Origin: Pantoea sp. Eser
Lineage (GTDB): Bacteria > Pseudomonadota > Gammaproteobacteria > Enterobacterales > Enterobacteriaceae
Assembly: GCA_009830035.1 (NCBI GenBank)
Contig: SZZY01000014.1
Span: 1-64,000, forward strand
Length of the DNA: 64,000 nt
Direction: 5' to 3'
The position numbers and the translations under genes were made by a program. Below are positions 9,739 through 19,972 of this stretch, piece after piece (the first letter of the stretch is position 1; each line of letters starts with the position of its first letter). Under the pieces are notes generated by a model, which was not told the origin of the DNA, searched no databases, and saw only the letters and a list, made by a program, of their open reading frames with translations.

Positions 9739-11007
9739 ATGTTACTGATTATCAGTCTGCTCATGATAGCCGTATTTATTGGTCTTTTAATGACCAAGAA
9801 GCTCTCTGCCCTGACGGCATTAATTGTGGCGCCCACCCTGTTCGCGCTATTAGCAGGGAACGGTTTAGAGACGGGCGATATGGTAATTAAGGGATTGCGC
9901 ACTGTTGCGCCAACCAGCGTCATGCTAATTTTCGCCATGCTCTATTTTATGAGCGTAACTGATGCCGGCATGTTTGATCCGATCATTAAGAAAATTGTTT
10001 CAGCAGTAGACGGTGACCCGGTGAAAATATTTTTCGGGACGGTGCTGCTGGGTTTTATCGTCGCGCTGGACGGTGATGGCGCAACTGTATATATGATTGT
10101 GCTTTCAGCGTTTCTGCCGATCTATGAACGCGTTGGGTTATCAAAATTAAAAGCAGCGTGTTTGCTATTACAGTGCACCGGCCTGGGGAATATGTTTCCC
10201 TGGGGTGGCCCAACGGCACGCGCTGCAACGGCGGTACATGCAGAGATCAGCACGCTGTTTGTTCCCTTAATGCTGCCCCTGCTGGCTTGCGTCATCTGGA
10301 CATTTGTCATGGCGTTTATACTGGGACGGCATGAACGTAAACGGATTGGCTGGAACGGCGATTCAACAGAAAAACACCCGCTGGTGTTCGAAGCTAAAGC
10401 CTGTGCAAGCTGGCGCTTCTGGACGAACTGGATCTTAACCGCTGCGCTGATTACGCTGTTGGTGCTGGATTGGGTGCCAATGGCCTATCTGTTTATGCTA
10501 ACCATGGCAATAATGTTTCTGGTCAATTTTCCTCGTCTCGACCAGCAGCAGGATCAGCTTGGCCGGCATGCGCCGGCGATTCTTTCTGTCGCCAGCTTAA
10601 TTTTTGCGGCGGCAGTATTTACCGGGATTTTTTCAGAAACAGGTATGGCAAATGCCCTGGCGCAGGCGATTGCGAATGTTATTCCTGCCGCGGCAGGTTG
10701 TTATTTAGTGGTGATTACCGCATTAATCAGCATCCCGGTGACCTAGCTGGTTTCAAATGATGTTTTTTATTTTGGTATGTTGCCCGTTCTGGTTCAGGCT
10801 GCCAGCCATTATGGCATTGCGCCGGTAGGGCAACCGGTTCATATATTAAGCCCGCTGGTGGCTTTGACCTATATGCTGGTGGGCATGCTGAAACTGGATT
10901 ATGCTCAAACGCAGCGATTCACCTTACGCTGGTCATTTATTACCAGTATCGTATTCTTTTTAACCTGTCTGTTGCTGGGTGCCTTTCCTTTTTATCAGAG
11001 CGTTTAA
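9739..11007 (+). pseudogene. CitMHS-family citrate/tricarboxylate:cation symporter, amber stop
   Basis: ATG 9739 is preceded by CAGGA. The protein is a multi-spanning carrier with ALTALIVAPTLFALLAG, VALDGDGATVYMIVLSAFLPIYERVGL and, near the end, SNDVFYFGMLPVLVQAASHYGIAP, which is diagnostic for CitMHS. TAG at 10744-10746 separates 335 residues from the last 86 in the same frame (IPVT*LVSNDVFYFG). The other parts are undamaged. It would import a citrate-like acid with a cation. It stands 295 bp after the operon genes and is probably part of the same regulon. One stop only, so this is among the youngest lesions. Confidence 0.87.
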
Positions 11008-11491
11008 TATTAAAAAAATAACAGGGTGATCGATAGAAATTTTCTCTTCGCTGTTTCGGGTAATAAGCATCGTTTACATCTGCGATGAAGATAATATCGT
11101 TCATTAGACTGTCTGGCAGAATCACCTTGTTGACCGGGCTAATACGGTGCTTAAAGCTGCGCGCTCCGGCTTGTTCTGTAATACACAAATTTAATATGCA
11201 GATTTCCAGTACTGTTAATGTCATTTTAATCTGGCCGGATGCACCGCCTTGTACAGAAAAATTCATGCATTGATGATTAACGAGTCGGTTGCGTATAAAC
11301 AAATAAAACGTCCGGCCGCTGCCTGAAGAATTATCGGTACCAGTTCCTGAGATTAATGAAATTCCAGCGGCAAAAATAAACTCAGGTAAGTCGTCGCGTA
11401 AAATCGCCTAAACTGGCTGTCAGTCGGCATCAGCAGCCCTCACCTTTTCGGTTCTCGCAGCATGAATGAATGATCGCTGTTCATTTTTATA

Positions 11492-11525
11492 CTGGCTTCG
11501 TATAATTGTACTTATACGAAGCCAG
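11492..11525. promoter_or_regulatory. loxP-like recombination site
   Basis: Two perfect 13-bp inverted arms, CTGGCTTCGTATA (11492-11504) and TATACGAAGCCAG (11513-11525), flank an asymmetric 8-bp spacer ATTGTACT. The 13-8-13 layout is exactly that of P1 loxP, and the nine spacer-proximal bases of each arm (CTTCGTATA) are those of loxP. It lies 155 bp upstream of a Cre-like gene, the P1 arrangement. In P1 the site serves plasmid dimer resolution. That Cre-family recombinase binds here is inference from sequence likeness. Confidence 0.85.
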
Positions 11526-11680
11526 AACGGTAAAGCGCTGACAGATGAGTGTGGCGCAACGCTAATCTCGGGGTGAAAAATGACAACGCTACGTGAATTT
11601 TGGCCGGTGTTATCCCCTGCCTGAATGTCAGAATTGGCGTAGCGCGATCGTTGGCAGAAGAGGTCAATAAACGAGCAGAG

Positions 11681-12679
11681 ATGACAAAGTTAACCCAGCT
11701 GGCAAATCTGACTATCCCGCAGCATACGGATATCGTGGCACAGTTAAAGCAATTTGTTCAGGACAAAGAGGCTTTTTCGCCCAATACTTGGCGACAGCTG
11801 CTGAGCGTGTAATGCGTATCTGCAGCCAGTGGGCAGAGGATAATCAGCGCAGTTTTCTACCTATGGCAGCCGATGATCTGCGGGATTATCTGTTGTTTTT
11901 GTCAGAAAACGGGCGGGCATCATCGACCGTAACGTCGCATGCATGCTGCGCTGATCTCAATGTTACACCGTAACGCCGGACTGCCTGCCCCTAACCACTC
12001 GCCGCTGGTTTTTCGTGCCATGAAGAAAATAAATCGGGTTGCGGTGATGAAAGGCGAACGGGCCGGGCAAGCCGTGCCGTTCAGACTGACCGATCTGCTG
12101 GCGCTGGACAAACAATGGTGCAGTTCGGACCGTTTGCAGGAACTGCATGATTTAGCATTTTTACACGTAGCGTACGCGACTCTGCTGCGTATCAGTGAGC
12201 TGGCACGTTTGCGGGTGCGGAATGTGACCCACGCCGCTGATGGCAGAGTTATCCTCGACGTCGGCTGGACTAAAACCGTTGTTCAGATCGGTGGTCTGGT
12301 TAAAGCGCTGAGTTCCCGTTCAACGCAACGGCTTGAAGCATGGATTGATGCGGCGGGACTTGTCAGTCAGCCTGATGCTTATCTGTTCAGCGCGCTGCAC
12401 CGATCGGGTCGGGTCATCACCACCGGGACTCCGATGAGTACGCGTTCACTGGAACAGATTTTGTTACGTGCCTGGCGCGTCGCAGGTCACAGCGGACCCG
12501 TTAACGCCAATAAAAACGCTACACCGGCTGGAGTGGACACAGCGCAGAATATGGCAGCCAAAGGCTACTCTATCGCCTAGATTATGTAGGAAGGTACCTG
12601 GAAAAAACCGGAAACCCTGATGCGCTATATCCGCCATGTTGATGCCCATAAAGGCGCGATGGTAGGTTTTACGGAATAA
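11681..12679 (+). pseudogene. cre: Cre-like tyrosine recombinase, multiply broken
   Basis: From ATG 11681 the text follows P1 Cre along its length: KEAFSPNTWRQLLSV, DDLRDYLLFLSENGRASSTV, ISMLHRNAGLPAPN, LAFLHVAYATLLRISELARLRV, then WSGHS and RYIRHVDAHKGAMV. Catalytic Arg of LLRISE, Lys of TKT, and Tyr of RYIRH are present. Damage: frameshifts near 11808 and 11945; a deletion after GWSGHS near 12535 that removes the second catalytic Arg (the R of HSxRVGA); and TAG codons at 12578-12580 and 12587-12589, the second where Cre has Gln (IMQ). The role in P1 is resolution of plasmid dimers at lox. The protein cannot be active; the plasmid must use another resolvase or tolerate dimers. Confidence 0.87.
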
Positions 12680-12733
12680 CACACTGACTGATCGCCGGTA
12701 ACGGATGAGCCGCTTTCATTTTGCCGTGAGAAG

Positions 12734-12742
12734 TTATCCACA
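12734..12742 (+). promoter_or_regulatory. Isolated DnaA box
   Basis: TTATCCACA, a perfect DnaA box, lies in the non-coding stretch after the cre-like gene. No partner boxes or iterons are nearby, so an origin here is unlikely. Confidence 0.4.
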
Positions 12743-13024
12743 GAAAAAGTGGACAGCCTGTGTGTAAGCCGGTACTGACTGGCCTTATGTGCTTAGCAGA
12801 TCAGCGACATAGCCTGAAAATGGACAACTGGCGCTGTTGTCAGCGGATGAGCAGGAATAACCGCCCGTCACGGCAGGCTAATCGTCTGTCAGGCGTTGCA
12901 AATCAGTTCGGATGACCATCCGCTTCAGGTATGCCGCGCACGCATTCTCAATCGGCCGGCGTAAGCATGAATTTTCCTTACCGCCGGCGGCCTTTGCAGC
13001 GCCCGCCAGCGGGATGAGCCAAGT

Positions 13025-14520
13025 TTACTGCACGAAACTATCCTGTTTACCACAACTGCTTTTACAGCCACCGCAACCCGAACTGCTGGTGACAACTGGC
13101 AGCGTAAGCGGATGCTGTTTCATCCGGTTGCCTGATTTGCGCATGGCCAGCAGGATCAGCGCATTCACGCCGATCAGGCAGCTGGTGCTGAACGCGGAAT
13201 GTTCGGCAAACGTGACGCTCTGATAAAACAGGGTGGCGGTGGTGTAGGCGATGTTGAGTCCCTAGAAGAAGGAGAACAGCATCCAGTTACGGCCCGCCTC
13301 GCGGGCGATGGCACCCATCACCGAAGGCACATTGCAGCCAAATCGACAATCAGCGGCACAAAGGATTTACCGGGCAGCCCCAGCGATTGCATCAGGCGAT
13401 CCATAACAAAGGCGGCGCGTGCCATGTAACCGGAATCCTCCAGAAAAGCGAGGAAAAGGAACATCAGCCCAATCTGGGGGATAATGGGCAGCACGGTATT
13501 GATGCCCAACCCTATCCCCTGCGCCAGCAAGACGGTCAGCCAGGCCGGAAAATGACAGACGTAGCCCAGCCATTGTGCACCATGGATAAATATCGCCACC
13601 GAACTGCTTTCAAACAGCGGCTGTAACGCGGCACCGGTATTAATCGACAATACGAACATCACGTACATCACCGCCAAAAATATCGGAATACCCAGCCAGC
13701 GGTTCAGCACGATGTTATCAATCCGGCTGGTCAGGCTCCCGGGCGCGGCGTGATAAATGTTACTGACGGTGGCGTACAGCGCGTGGATTGCACGATAGCG
13801 GTAATCGGCAATCTGCACCCCGGTATCTCCACCGGCCTGTTGAACGATCTCTGGCAGTTTTGGTACCAGCGTTGGGCAGAGCTGCTGGCTGTTGATATCG
13901 CCTTCCAGTAACTGTAATGCCAGCCAGTAGCGTTTTTGCGGCGTTATCGACGCGAGCATCAGCATGCAGAGCTGAAACGTTTTCCGGATATCGCACCCGC
14001 TCTGGCGCAGTATAACGGTGCGGCTGATCAATCAGCGCCTTGAGTTGTGCAATGCCTTCGCCGCGGGGGTTGAGGTCAGAGAGACCACCGGACAGCCCAG
14101 GCGTGCTGACAGAGCATCAACATCAATAGCGATATTCTGGCTGGCGGCAATATCCTGCATGTTGAGGGCCACAATGCAGGGCACACCGAGTTCGAGTAGC
14201 TAAAACGTCAGGAACAAATTGCTTTCAAGGTTCGACGCATCTACCACGTTAATCACTAAATCGGCGTGATCGTTATACAGATACTGGCAGGCGATACTCT
14301 CGTCAATTGAGCTCTCAGCGGAGAGCGTGGTAAGAGAACGGGTGCCGGGCAAATCGATTAACCGCACATCTGACTGAGCGGTAAAAAATTGTCCTTCTTT
14401 ACGCTCGACGGTTACGCCGGCCCAGTTCCCTACCCGTTGGCGGGCGCCAGTGAGCTGATTAAATAAGGTGGTTTTACCGGTATTAGGATTACCGATCAGC
14501 CCAATGGTTATGTTTTTCAT
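13025..14520 (-). pseudogene. feoB: Ferrous iron transporter FeoB, ambers plus large internal deletion
   Basis: From ATG 14520 the G-domain is clear: GLIGNPNTGKTTLFNQLTG, GNWAGVTVERKEG, DLPGTRSL. TAG at 14202-14200 replaces the Gln of the LxLQLLELG stretch; a frameshift follows near 14040. The membrane part matches FeoB up to KSFVPLIV and, in a shifted frame, FGCNVPSVMGA. There it jumps to AIAREAGRNWM near the normal C-terminus: FeoB has SVMGA twice, and the roughly 270 residues between the copies are gone. A second TAG (13264-13262) replaces Trp of FWGLNIAY. The C-terminus keeps a Cys-rich tail (SSSGCGGCKSSCGK). FeoB pumps Fe2+ across the inner membrane; this copy is dead. Confidence 0.9.
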
Positions 14521-14718
14521 GAGACCATTTCCTCAAGAACCTCAAGAACAATGGCATCAAGGTCACGCTAACGCACTGCCAGACTGAATCGCCCATTGGC
14601 GCGACGCGGATGATCTCAATCACCGCTCCCGGCAGCATTCCCATGGTTAGCTATTTCTGACGCCAGGCAGGGTTCTCACCGCGGGCTGATAGCCGAGGAT
14701 TCGATAGGTACTGTGCAT
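14519..14718 (-). pseudogene. feoA: FeoA remnant
   Basis: Upstream of feoB and overlapping its start, the minus strand from about 14718 reads YRILGYQPAV, then in other frames GMLPGAVIEIIRVAPMGDSV and a C-terminal LDAIVLEVLEEMVS. This is the FeoA SH3-like partner of FeoB. At least two frameshifts and a TAG/TAA cluster near 14650 destroy it. The order feoA-feoB is the usual one. No feoC is visible downstream. Confidence 0.65.
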
Positions 14719-15340
14719 GTTCATCGACATATAACCATCTGGTTGTGGTAAGAAGCAGTGATTATATAAATGATAAGCATTCCGGAATTTGATCTAAGAT
14801 CAGGCGAAGCGGATTAATGTCAGTAAATGGCAGATTCAAGTCGCAACCTCAGCACCTTACTGGCTGGCATTGAAACAGAGGTCGGCGCCTGGTACTGGCT
14901 GACACTCTAAGCCCGACGCCCCGGTGAGCTGATTTTATGGCGTGGGCGACATGAAATCAGTGATTTCCGGTAGCCAACCGTTAGCTCTTTAGTTACATCA
15001 TTCAATAAAGCGAGTAAACATATCGGGCCTGCGGCCCGGCGACACGCCTTATCAGGAGGTTATTCCGGGCGCATGTCTGAGGTTTACACTCTAACAACGA
15101 TCAGGACGGCCTCATATCTTCACATCGCAGCGGACTCTGTATGGAGGGGCTCAGCGGTAAAACCGGCTGCTACAATAAATACTTTATTAAAGGATGATGT
15201 AACTAAAAGCAGTAAAAGCTTCATCCATCACTGGCGTCTTTTCACAAAAAGAGCGTTAAACGCACCCCCTTCTCTTCTGCAGGACCGTCCCCGCCAAGCC
15301 TGCTTCCGCCTTGCCACTTAATTTCAAAGAAATCGGCTGC
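14719..15340. other. Degenerate intergenic stretch
   Basis: No supported gene. A short readable run near 14830-14960 (LSTLLAGIETEVGAWYWLTL, then ARRPGELILWRGRHEISDF after a stop) looks like decayed coding sequence on the plus strand; I do not recognise it. Confidence 0.4.
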
Positions 15341-15544
15341 TTATTTCTGCGTCAGCCAGAAAACATCTTCCTCTTTTTCAATCGACATCTCGCTGCCCTG
15401 TTTAACCAGATTAACCAGACGAAAGAACTCATCGCCTGAAATATTCCAGCTAAGCTGGACATGCGCCCGGCTGCTCTGCTCCAGCAACGTTGCGGCTTGC
15501 GTGAATGAAGTGGCGCTGATAACTGCCTGATCCGAACTGTTCAT
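15341..15544 (-). CDS. Small hypothetical protein (67 aa)
   Basis: An uninterrupted minus-strand frame begins at ATG 15544 with AAGGACAG just upstream, a good ribosome site. The product is acidic and soluble (MNSSDQAVISATSFTQAATL ... EKEEDVFWLTQK) with no membrane segment or signal peptide. I do not recognise the family. The good ribosome site and orderly composition within a decayed region support a real gene. Its neighbours give no functional hint. Confidence 0.5.
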   Translation of the reverse strand: MNSSDQAVISATSFTQAATLLEQSSRAHVQLSWNISGDEFFRLVNLVKQGSEMSIEKEEDVFWLTQK

Positions 15545-17866
15545 ACCTGTCCTTAACCGTTAGCAGCAGAAGAACGCTGTCCCGGATGCTAAAGGGCGAT
15601 TTTCTGATGCTGACCCGCACGATGAACACTCTCAGTCGGGCCTCTGCCGCTGTATCGCAGCTGACGGGTCACATCTGCCAGCCAACATAGTCGGCTGCAC
15701 CGCCGGTTAAACTTATCGCCGATCGACTTCGGGGATTAACCGAAGCGTTAAACGAGCACTATTTTAGGCAGCCGGACACGGGATTGATGCTGGCAGAAAT
15801 CTTAAAACCCGGTTTTTAATGTAACCGGTTCGGCTAATTAGCGTGACGACCCTGATGGCCGATCCGCACAAAGCTGAGCTGTGATAGCGTAATAGGCTGA
15901 ACCATCGGAGAGAAAATGCTTGCTCTGCTGAACCGCTCCAGAAAAGAATGGCCGTAATATATTTATCTGCCGGGCAGATTTAACCACACCCGCGCAGACA
16001 CACTTTACAACGCCATTACCGGCTGGACGAATTGCTCACACTGCGCTATTTCACTGTGCCGCTGTTCAAAACCTGTCCTGTTTATGCTGGTTAGCTTGCC
16101 CGAGCCGGGATTATTCCGGTGACTATTTATCCCGGGTTAATGCTTTACCGAACCGCGGCGAATAGCCTGCGCTATTCAGCGTTGTTCTGACAACGTCAGT
16201 CGTCAAAACACCTGATTCCGTCGCCTTATTTACCGGCGGATGCGCCAGCATGAATACGAGGGTGAAAATGCAGCGTCCCGACAATACCGGGCGTCATTAA
16301 CAGCCTGTATCAGGAAGTAAAAATTAAACTCTCAGCAACAGGTAAAAAAACGTTATTTCCCCTCGCCCTGCTCACTACGGTGATGCTGGTTGCAGGATGT
16401 GAAAGAGATTGTTGAAAAATAGCAATTTATAAGCCTCAAATGAGACTGCGAAGCAGCTATTGTTAGACTAGGGATTACTGAAAATGAAAACAACTGTGAT
16501 TGGCATCAGCCTGCTGCTGTGTGCTTCGTCTTCTTACGCCATCTCATGGGCTTATTGCAGGTTTCGCAATAACGGACCGGCAGTGATTTCTTATTGCCTT
16601 TAAATGTCATCAGGGGTGCCTCATCAGAGAGTGCTGAAAAGAAAAATCCTCTATCAGGGTAACAGCCTGCGCGGATGCAGGCAGGGCAGAACAGGTCAGA
16701 CTCTGCTTCTCCGCCGGCGCATTCTGCTACCGTGCTAACGCGGCCTTTTACCCGGGGATACTCGCAGCAGGTTGTTCGCTTTATAACGTGCTCTGCGCCA
16801 AGCTGATCCTTTAAAGCAGCGTCTTCGCCTGACAGACCCCTGAGCTCCGGGGCTAATTTTTTTCGGTATGAAATTTTAATAACCTGTGACAACAACCTGT
16901 CGCGCCATAATGGCAAAGCCACCTTTGCGCCACAAAAAGCATTATGCTCCCTGTTTTTATCACTCTCAGCCTGTTTATCACCTACAGAGTCGGGTTAACA
17001 TTGGATAAAGTCCGGCGAATTAGCTCCATTGCTGGCGGCTTATCGGCTCCAACGGCTGACAGGTGAAACTGGTTTAGTGCGTGTAACGCAATAATGTTAG
17101 CGTAGACTGTCAATAATCACCTTATAGCTGCTCTATCACGCCTACATAAGACATGCTTAAAAACCGAACCAAGAGTTATTATTACCCTGATTAACCAGTT
17201 TCAAATGCGCCACTACCTAGCTGAGTTTTTCTTAAAGCCGGAATAACCGATTTTCATGGCCACGCTGTTTCTCTGCCATCTCTCAGGCTAACAGTACCCG
17301 TAGCAGAGAATGGCAGTAGCACCGCCTGTTTTTATCCGATGCACATACTTAAAAAATAGTTGAATCATAAAGATAAGTTAATTTGCATCTATGAAAAGTC
17401 CCGGTAAGATAAATTCAACCGTTACTCGATGCAATACTTCAACGCGTCATAATCACACTTAACAATGCCGCGCATCCTAGTTCACCTGACTTAATATGCC
17501 GCTGATTTTTAACTACCTGCAGAGTGATATCCGGCACAACGCCAGTGGATAGAATGCTAAAAAATGGTGGTCAGCTCAGGAATAATCCCAGAGGCGGCTG
17601 ATTTATCTCATGGATAGAACAGGCGATATTTTTGTCATTTTGAGCGACCTTACCGCCAGGTTTAAGTTCTTTTAGCTTTGCGGTGTTATTGCACGTTAAT
17701 TACAGTTTCAACTGCCTTAAAAAACGATTAATATGTCAGAGTTGAACTATTGGTTCAGTATTGGGATTCTTCGAAGGCAAGCATTTTAAAAAAGCAGGTC
17801 TGACGAAAAGCATCAGCGTGAACCCGCTCTGTATTTTATTATCTGAACATGACTATGGTGACTTTG
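15545..17866. other. Gene-empty, decayed region
   Basis: About 2.3 kb with no convincing complete gene. A run near 16350-16430 reads GKKTLFPLALLTTVMLVAGC on the plus strand, a lipoprotein-type signal with lipobox LVAGC that ends after five more residues. The 139-residue minus-strand frame at 16506-16922 has unnatural composition and is not supported. Base composition is lower in GC than in the flanks. It looks like remains of genes beyond recognition. Confidence 0.5.
16484..16602 (+). pseudogene. Secreted-protein remnant (signal peptide only)
   Basis: ATG 16484 opens a clean Sec signal peptide (MKTTVIGISLLLCASSSYA, cleavage after SYA) followed by only 20 residues to a TAA at 16602. The mature part is too short to classify. 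It is probably the 5' end of a truncated gene; a tiny secreted peptide is the alternative. Confidence 0.3.
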
Positions 17867-18160
17867 ATGAGTGACACTCTCAGCAGCTTGAATAATATCC
17901 GTACGCTTCGCGCAAACGCTCGCGAACTTGATCTTGCTGCCCTGGAAGAAATGCTGGAAAAACTTTCTGTTGTTGTTAGTGAGCGTCGTGAAGAAGCGCT
18001 GGTTTCTGAAGCTGCTAATCGTGAGAAAGTGGAGAAACTGGCTAAATATCGCGAATTACTGCTGCAGGAAGGTATCGATCCTAATGAACTGTTAAATGGT
18101 ATGCAGTCAGCGCCGGTTGAGAAGAAAAAGCGTGCACCTCGCCCTGCCAAATATCAGTAA
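17867..18160 (+). CDS. hns: H-NS-family protein truncated before the DNA-binding domain
   Basis: ATG 17867 gives [20 protein letters not shown], matching the H-NS start; an ATG 18 bases upstream is in frame but extends beyond the family start. The dimerisation/oligomerisation helices ([39 protein letters not shown]) and the linker ([12 protein letters not shown]) are intact. A TAA at 18158-18160 falls where the family has Tyr, right before the DNA-binding domain. That domain is still readable downstream in frame (TDENGGVKQWTGQGRTP to about 18235), then breaks into the next pseudogene. The 97-residue product could oligomerise but not bind AT-rich DNA, like natural truncated H-NS antagonists. 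Plasmid H-NS normally silences cargo genes. Whether the short form is made is unknown. Confidence 0.85.
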   Translation: MSDTLSSLNNIRTLRANARELDLAALEEMLEKLSVVVSERREEALVSEAANREKVEKLAKYRELLLQEGIDPNELLNGMQSAPVEKKKRAPRPAKYQ

Positions 18161-18218
18161 ACTGACGAAAACGGTGGAGTTAAGCAGTGGACCGGTCAGG
18201 GCCGCACGCCAACACCGA

Positions 18219-18762
18219 TTAAAACTGCACTCGAAAACGGCCCACGGAAAGTTCGTCGCCATTCGCTGGGGTCGACGCCAAATCGGTGTTTGAACCGCTG
18301 ACGAAATAGAGAAAAGAGATCGGCGAGTTGAACCCCACTTTTTCGGCCACGCTCTCAATACTGATGTCGGTGGTTCCCAGCAGCTCCTGACTGCGTTGCA
18401 GTCGCTCCGCCGTCAGCCAGTCCCCCAGCGTTATCCCGGTCGCCCAGACAAAGCCCGACCACTTCAGCGCCGCGCTGTCTGGCAGCGGACAGCTTATCCA
18501 GCAGCCGCTGATCGGGCTTTTCAGCCGGATTATGCCAGTACGGCAGAATGATGATGTCCGCCGTATCCAGCTGTTCAAGTCCATGTTCCACATTAATCGA
18601 CAGGCCGATCTCCGACAGAACCGTACCGGGCTTTTCGGCGCAGATCGTGACACGGAAAAGATCCGGCTGCGGCATGGCGGATCCAAACAGGATGCAGTGA
18701 ACCGAAAAGTGGAACGGACTGAATCCAGTAGTCGCTACCACCGCAACATTTAACGCAGTCAT
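18219..18762 (-). pseudogene. FtrA/GlxA-type AraC regulator, internally deleted
   Basis: From ATG 18762: MTALNVAVVATTGFSPFHFS, then a DJ-1/PfpI-like domain (TICAEKPGTVLSEIGL, DTADIIILPYWHN, ARQRGAEVVGLCLG). It then jumps to the end of an AraC HTH (ITLGDWLTAERLQRSQELLG, ISIESVAEKVGFNSP, and in another frame HRFGVDPSEWRRTFRG). The middle, about half the normal 320 residues, is missing, and frameshifts occur near 18430 and 18310. FtrA-like proteins are transcriptional activators. The 3' end abuts the broken H-NS 3' end, which suggests a deletion joining the two. Confidence 0.75.
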
Positions 18763-18831
18763 CTCGCCCCCTTATTCGTCAGGTCCCCCTGCTGGCAAGC
18801 AGGGGGTGAGTGCTCTGTCCCGGCGTACCGG

Positions 18832-19611
18832 TCAGAACGTCATGGTTTCACCGTCCTGCGGGATAAGCACTTTATCGGTTATCCCCTGCTGATCGGTGTA
18901 AGCCCGCAGTTCGGCACGGGTCAGCAGGCAGTGGTTGATCGCTTCCATGTGCGACGCAACCAGAGTTGCTTCAGGCACGATGTCCAGCGTGTGTAGTGTA
19001 TCCTCTTTACCCATAATAATCGGACCATAGAGATCGTTGGTTGCATTACCAATATTCAGCACCACCACGTCCGGCTGAAAACGTTGCAGACTCCTCACAT
19101 ACGGCTTAACCCAGACAGTATCGCCCGCAATGTAGAGCGTTTTTTCCGACGGATGGGTAAACATCAGTCCACAGGCATCGCCCAGCAGATCGGCCATCAC
19201 TTTGTAGGCATACAGCGCATTGCTGCCATGCTGGCCGTCAGTTTTATAGATCGTCAGGCCTTCGACAAACGCATTTTCTTCCTGCAGCACCTGAACATTG
19301 AGAAAGCCCTGAGATCGAATCAGTTCAGCGTCGCTGCGGTTCTGGGTATAAATAATCATCGTTTTTGGCAACAGCTGCTGCGCGGCCTCATCCCAGTGAT
19401 CGGTATGGGTGTGGCTAAGAATCACCGCATCGACATCCAGCAGTTGCGAAACCGGCATCGGCAGTTCAACCATCGGATTTCTCAGGTGCGGACGGGCATT
19501 ACCGACAAAGCCCGGCCAGGCTTCTTTTTCAGCCAGCATCGGGTCAATCAGGAATTTCTTGCCAGCATAGTGCAGCACCAGCGTGGCGTTGCGGATTTGG
19601 GTCAGTTGCAT
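18832..19611 (-). CDS. MBL-fold metal-dependent hydrolase
   Basis: An intact frame of 259 residues from ATG 19611. It has the metallo-beta-lactamase metal motif HTHTDHWD (His67, His69, Asp71, His72), a later AGDTVW metal ligand and a C-terminal SHMEAINH. Overall it resembles UlaG-like lactonase/hydrolases of the L-ascorbate group, the RNase Z-like subclass without a signal peptide, so cytoplasmic. The true substrate cannot be told. It lies downstream of nothing obvious and next to the decayed FtrA-type regulator, which might have controlled it. It is undamaged among pseudogenes, which suggests continued use or recent decay of its neighbours. Confidence 0.85.
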   Translation of the reverse strand: MQLTQIRNATLVLHYAGKKFLIDPMLAEKEAWPGFVGNARPHLRNPMVELPMPVSQLLDVDAVILSHTHTDHWDEAAQQLLPKTMIIYTQNRSDAELIRSQGFLNVQVLQEENAFVEGLTIYKTDGQHGSNALYAYKVMADLLGDACGLMFTHPSEKTLYIAGDTVWVKPYVRSLQRFQPDVVVLNIGNATNDLYGPIIMGKEDTLHTLDIVPEATLVASHMEAINHCLLTRAELRAYTDQQGITDKVLIPQDGETMTF

Positions 19612-19972
19612 AATCAGGCTCCGGTCATTTTCAATCGGGTGCAGCCAGCGTCGGCGACGTCATTGCTGCGATAGAGTGAGTTTACCCGGTTGCGAACGGC
19701 GGCGTGACAGGCTCAATGGACAGTGATCGATGAAATCAGGCCAACCTGTTAGCCTAGGCAAATCCCCTGTCGCGATCGGCAACATTCGCGCGCGTCGGGG
19801 GATGACAGTGTCGTCCTGTCGCGGCTAAGCTGGATGGCGCGAAGGTAAAACTGATCGGCTGACGCGTTATGAGTCTCCGTGCCGGTGAGAGTGCTGATGA
19901 GAGTACCGGCGAGCCTGAAGCCGGACAGCGAAACCTGACCGCTTTAGCGGTTCAATCTGATCCCTGCTGGAG

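Noticed and set aside
12690-13020. Second replication origin at the DnaA box 12734
   Set aside because: A single box without iterons, Dam clusters or a rep gene nearby.
16506-16922. 138-residue minus-strand frame in the empty region
   Set aside because: No ribosome site, no recognisable motif, composition unlike proteins of this genome.
19084-19674. 196-residue plus-strand frame over the MBL gene
   Set aside because: Antisense to an intact, motif-bearing gene; no ribosome site.
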